Source of the DNA: Algoriphagus mannitolivorans DSM 15301
GTDB lineage: Bacteria > Bacteroidota > Bacteroidia > Cytophagales > Cyclobacteriaceae
NCBI RefSeq assembly: GCF_000429425.1
Contig: NZ_AUBV01000001.1
Span: 1-64,000 of the forward strand
Length of the DNA: 64,000 nt
Direction of reading: 5' to 3'
Shown piece by piece: positions 60,471-64,000 of the stretch; the first letter of the stretch is position 1; each line of letters begins with the position of its first letter. Position numbers and translations under genes: made by a program. The notes below the pieces were generated by a model. The model was given only the letters and a program-made list of their open reading frames with translations. It made no database searches and was not told the DNA's origin.

Positions 60471-63326
60471 TGCCTTTCTATCCCGGGTCTTTCGGAAGTA
60501 GTATTCCAGCTTATCCGCCAAGGCAGCCAATCGAATGGGCTTAGTCAAGTAATCGTTCATCCCTGCTTTAAGGGCAGAATTTTGATCTTCTTCAAAGACA
60601 TTTGCCGAAAGCCCTATGATAATCAGCTCGTCACGATTGCCCAATTCCCTGATTTTCCGGGTTGTCTCAAGGCCATTCATCACTGGCATTTGGACATCCA
60701 TAAGAACTACATCAAATTCATTCTCTTTCACCTTCTCCAGTGCCTCCAAACCATTTACAGCAATTTCAAACTGAAAACCTAATTGCTCAAACATCAATGT
60801 CATCAATTGCCGATTAAGCTCATTGTCTTCGGCCAGAAGGATTTTCAGCGGAAATTCGGCTCCCATCTCCTTCACATCTTTCCAAGAGAGAGGCACATGT
60901 TCTTGGGTTTCCTCTTGGGCTTCCACACGCCTCACCAATACCGTAAAACTGAACTCAGAGCCTTTTCCCAACTCACTTTCAATTCTCAACTCCCCTCCCA
61001 TTAATTCGATGATTTTTTTAGCGATAGCCAAGCCCAATCCCGTTCCCTGAAAGTTTCTGGAATTTGAGCTGTCCACCTGATAAAAGGGCTTGGTGAGGTT
61101 TTGAATATTTTCGGGTGAAATCCCAATTCCGGTATCTTTGACTGAATAAGACAGGAACAAAAGATGAGAATCCAGTTCATCTAAATCCATTCTCACCTCC
61201 ACAGAACCCTTTTCAGGAGTAAACTTCAAAGAATTACTTATCAGGTTGAGAAGGACCTGGTTGATTTTATCCTTATCCCCCTCCAGAAAAATCTGGGTAT
61301 CCTGCTGATGGTGAATTATTAAATTGATTTTTTTCTTTTTGGCAAGTCCAGATAAGATTTCACCTTGAGCTTTTAGCTCTTTGACAGGATCAAAAATTCT
61401 GGCATTAATTTCCAGTTCTCCGGATTCAATTTTGGAATAGTCCAAAATATCCCGGATAATCGAAAGCAAAGAGTTTCCAGAGTTTTTGATAATCTCCACA
61501 TACTGTTTTTGGATTTTATCAAGCTTCGTGCTCTCCAAAAGATCAATAATTCCCAACAATCCATTCATGGGAGTTCGGATCTCGTGGCTCATATTTGCCA
61601 AAAATTCAGACTTGGACTTGTTGGCTCTTTCAGCGGCATCTCTTGCCTCTATCAGTCCTTTTTCCCATATTTTTTGTCCAGTGATATCTTTTGAAATTGA
61701 TACCATCTGGCTTTCATCCAATGGGAAAAATCTCATTTCAAAATGACTTTCTGTACCTAAAGGATTGAGCCAAAAAACATTTACCCCTTGAATAGAGCCA
61801 GTTTCCCGGGATTTTCTAAAAGCTTGGACGACATCTTCTGCCTGACCGTGAGGCACAAATTCTTCCAACTTTTTTCCTAAGGTTGAACTCGCCGCTTTTA
61901 GGAGAACCTCCTTATCCTGTACATGAAAATCCAAAACTCTCCCTTCATTATCATAGATAAAGATGTTGTCAGGGATATTTTGGATCAATGTCCTTAATCG
62001 ATTTTCACTATGTATTATTTCTTCTCGGTCATGGTATTGTTTGGTGATATCGGTACAAAGACCCAGTCCACCCTCAAAGACCCCAGATTCACCATAAATT
62101 AGCTTCGAGAATATTTTCAGTCGAAGTTTTTGACCTGAAGGTTTGACGAAGTCATATTCAAAATCCAAATATTCCTTTTTGTCTTGAAGCGATTCAATCA
62201 CCAAGGATTTGATTTTTAATATATCCGGATGAGAACTTTCTTTTTTAAAAGCTTGAATAAACTCTTCCTTAGAATGTCCAAGCACTTCTTCCACCTCATC
62301 GCTGACTCGGGTCATTTCTCCCTTTGAATCGTGAAAAAACACAAATCCTCTAAGTTCACCCATCAAGAGATTTTGCTGTTCAAAAAGTGTAGAAATCTCT
62401 TCCAAGTTCTCTTTTTGGATTTTCTCAGAATCCAGGTTGTTTTTCAAAGAAATTGTGAAAAAGACAGCTGTACCAATCAGCAAAAGTCCGATCACCAAGA
62501 ATAGATACAAGAAGGTAGAAAAAACTCCCGAAGCAAGGCTCTGGGTAGGTACCACGAATACTAAGGCCGTTGGTTCTTGAGAAGGTGAAAAATTGAAGGG
62601 ATACTGGACCAAAATCCCCGATTCTTCTTCTCTAAGTTCATTTTCCCATGAAATTTCATGAAGGCCTTTCAAGCCCATCGCTACCTCCTCTTGGACAGGC
62701 AAAAGCTGCTTTTCGGTTATTTTTATAGAATTTCCACTGGAACTTCTGCTTAGAGATATTAATCCCCCTTTGGCTAAAAGGAACTTCTCCCCGCCTTGAT
62801 CCAAATAAAAGTTGGATACATATTCCCGACAGAATTCCGCCAAATCCAATCGATACAATATTTTAAAAGATCCAGTCTGAAGAGAAATAAAATTGAAATT
62901 CGGATCCATGTCAGGGATTCCTTGATCAGCTTTTTGTCTGATGAAATCATTCCGTTCCGTCAGAGAAAAAACTATTGTCGAATCTCCTAAACCAACCCAA
63001 ACCTTATCAATCATTTTTGGAAATGCATTGAAAATCCTTCGGGTAAAACTGGTAAGCTCCCCATTTAGATCTTCCCCATCTTGTTTGGAATCTACCAGGT
63101 ATTTCAAAAGGGAATTAGACTCTATCGTGAATCTCTCGACTTCGCCTTCAAGTCCCCTAGCCGCCAAGGCAGTTTGCTGAGTTAAAAAATCCTTCCGAGA
63201 GTCTATCTGCGTTTGAGAAATTGCATTAAAAAAGCCAATCCCAAGGATTACCACCAGGATCACCAAGACAGTTCCTACTAGAGTTATCCTCCAAAAATTA
63301 TTTCTGAAAAATAGGTTTTTGAACAT
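60468..63326 (-). CDS. Hybrid sensor histidine kinase
   Basis: The 952-residue kinase has membrane helices at 14-35 and 270-292 framing a periplasmic sensor domain, two PAS domains (about 325-435 and 440-555), a HisKA domain with phosphoacceptor H581 (FLANMSHEIRTPMNG), an ATPase domain (NLISNSLKFT, DTGIGI, GTGLGLAIAKKI) and a C-terminal receiver with D877 (LMDVQMPVMNG). Its ATG overlaps the upstream stop (TAATG), so it is coupled to the Cache-like gene at the window edge. A TTG at 63359 would extend into that gene and is rejected. Its partner regulator is unknown. Confidence 0.93.
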   Translation of the reverse strand: MFKNLFFRNNFWRITLVGTVLVILVVILGIGFFNAISQTQIDSRKDFLTQQTALAARGLEGEVERFTIESNSLLKYLVDSKQDGEDLNGELTSFTRRIFNAFPKMIDKVWVGLGDSTIVFSLTERNDFIRQKADQGIPDMDPNFNFISLQTGSFKILYRLDLAEFCREYVSNFYLDQGGEKFLLAKGGLISLSRSSSGNSIKITEKQLLPVQEEVAMGLKGLHEISWENELREEESGILVQYPFNFSPSQEPTALVFVVPTQSLASGVFSTFLYLFLVIGLLLIGTAVFFTISLKNNLDSEKIQKENLEEISTLFEQQNLLMGELRGFVFFHDSKGEMTRVSDEVEEVLGHSKEEFIQAFKKESSHPDILKIKSLVIESLQDKKEYLDFEYDFVKPSGQKLRLKIFSKLIYGESGVFEGGLGLCTDITKQYHDREEIIHSENRLRTLIQNIPDNIFIYDNEGRVLDFHVQDKEVLLKAASSTLGKKLEEFVPHGQAEDVVQAFRKSRETGSIQGVNVFWLNPLGTESHFEMRFFPLDESQMVSISKDITGQKIWEKGLIEARDAAERANKSKSEFLANMSHEIRTPMNGLLGIIDLLESTKLDKIQKQYVEIIKNSGNSLLSIIRDILDYSKIESGELEINARIFDPVKELKAQGEILSGLAKKKKINLIIHHQQDTQIFLEGDKDKINQVLLNLISNSLKFTPEKGSVEVRMDLDELDSHLLFLSYSVKDTGIGISPENIQNLTKPFYQVDSSNSRNFQGTGLGLAIAKKIIELMGGELRIESELGKGSEFSFTVLVRRVEAQEETQEHVPLSWKDVKEMGAEFPLKILLAEDNELNRQLMTLMFEQLGFQFEIAVNGLEALEKVKENEFDVVLMDVQMPVMNGLETTRKIRELGNRDELIIIGLSANVFEEDQNSALKAGMNDYLTKPIRLAALADKLEYYFRKTRDRKA

Positions 63327-64000
63327 TATTTCGAAGGAATGATTTGAAACAATATCCAATCAATGCCTTTTACAGGTCTGCAAATGGCCTTATTTAAATT
63401 TTTCTCCTCTTCAAAATAGAATTCATCTTTTTTATTCAGCAAAAACTCCTGTGCCATTCTTCTTACCTCCCGACTTTTGCTATTAAAGAGATTAAAATCT
63501 GAAACCCTAAAAAACTCAGACTTCACGGTTTCCTGATAAACATGATTTTTCAAGGGAGGCATACTCAGCATCTCAATTGCTTTTGATTTTCCCGCGATAA
63601 TATCTCCCTTGGTGTTTGCCAGAATGTATTCACCCTGATGAGTATCAAAATAATTATTGATGATATCATCTACGGTAAAATCAGCACCCAAAACTGCAAA
63701 TAATTCATTTCCTCGGTAGATAGGATGAACCAAGGACAATATCCATCCTCTTCCGGCGGGATCTACATAAGTATCTTTGATCCAGACTATCCCCTTGGAT
63801 GGGTTGTTAACTTCATTGGCAGCGTAGAAAAAATTAAACTCCCGAACATCGATGTTTGGATCTACGATGTTTTGGTGATCGTAGGCGGGATACACCCTAC
63901 TTACTTGCTTCGAGGAATTGGAGTAGACCTGAGAGATCAATGCATTAGATTTCAAAAATCCCGCAAACATTTCATCCAAAAAATTGGTCACGGCCACTTC
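63326..64000 (-). CDS. Cache-type sensor protein, 5' part outside the window
   Basis: Only the C-terminal 225 codons are visible; the frame is open at the window edge. It contains a Cache/PAS-like extracellular fold with WIKDTYVDPAGRGWILSLVHPIYRGNELFAVLGADFTVDDIIN (written in part; about residues 72-114 of the visible part). This is the ligand-binding module of many chemoreceptors and kinases. It carries no kinase domain here and ends at TAATG with the hybrid kinase start, so the two form one operon. Probably a separate sensory partner for that kinase. Confidence 0.75.
   Translation of the reverse strand, partial: EVAVTNFLDEMFAGFLKSNALISQVYSNSSKQVSRVYPAYDHQNIVDPNIDVREFNFFYAANEVNNPSKGIVWIKDTYVDPAGRGWILSLVHPIYRGNELFAVLGADFTVDDIINNYFDTHQGEYILANTKGDIIAGKSKAIEMLSMPPLKNHVYQETVKSEFFRVSDFNLFNSKSREVRRMAQEFLLNKKDEFYFEEEKNLNKAICRPVKGIDWILFQIIPSK

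Noticed and set aside
1..64000. CRISPR arrays, tRNA genes, insertion sequences, prophage genes
   Set aside because: I looked for regular repeat-spacer patterns, cloverleaf-like CCA ends, transposase motifs and phage structural genes and saw none; a covariance or HMM search was not possible.

Overview
The window is a chromosomal segment of a Bacteroidota bacterium, most likely order Cytophagales (an Algoriphagus/Cyclobacteriaceae-like organism). The evidence is the TAnnTTTG-type promoter boxes upstream of many genes, the near absence of Shine-Dalgarno sequences, a type IX secretion C-terminal domain, many lipoproteins with Cytophagales-style leaders, a fused E1 alpha/beta 2-oxoacid dehydrogenase and a bifunctional HisB. 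No phage, insertion sequence, CRISPR array, tRNA or rRNA gene was found. The gene content is mostly housekeeping with some accessory secreted functions.

Layout. 1-4.5 kb: DUF3109 protein, RNase P RNA, a sigma-54-type response regulator without a DNA-binding domain, a 39-residue lipoprotein, a LuxE-like acyl-protein synthetase and a lipoprotein. 4.5-11 kb: fused 2-oxoacid dehydrogenase E1, alanine dehydrogenase, and divergent tryptophan 2,3-dioxygenase and glutaryl-CoA dehydrogenase, so this part is amino-acid catabolism. 10.9-16.6 kb (minus): an exported operon of DUF1573 protein, a large T9SS-exported metallophosphoesterase and a nucleoside-hydrolase-like protein. 16.7-23 kb: trpS, HIT protein, greA, and the rsmA-mgtE-hydroxyacid dehydrogenase operon, with pdxA divergent. 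23-27.6 kb: DUF177, rpmF, fabH, efp, accB and accC (ribosome and fatty-acid initiation).

28.3-34.2 kb is a three-gene 'planctomycete cytochrome' module (PSCyt1-DUF1549-DUF1553, DUF1501, and a membrane PSCyt1 protein). A class III cyclase/TolB-like/TPR protein and two paralogous subtilases follow, then a DUF5009 acyltransferase, an EEP-fold protein, DUF4287/DUF5655 and a DPP-IV-like S9 peptidase (to 44.6 kb). 44.7-49.4 kb is a hisGDCB operon preceded by a histidine-rich leader peptide, which indicates transcription attenuation. 49.5-60.4 kb holds a TPR lipoprotein, an ATP-grasp enzyme, dolichol-phosphate mannosyltransferase, a LolC/E-type permease, a NamZ-type muramidase, fmt, a DUF4412 protein, folA, an SDR, cinA and a 2-oxoacid dehydrogenase E2. 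60.5-64 kb (minus) is a hybrid sensor kinase coupled to a Cache-type sensor protein cut by the window edge.

The two most interesting signals are regulatory: the his leader peptide (44756-44839) under a well-formed promoter, and a terminator-like hairpin between the greA promoter and greA. Both are read directly from sequence; RNA folding and expression data would be needed to prove them.
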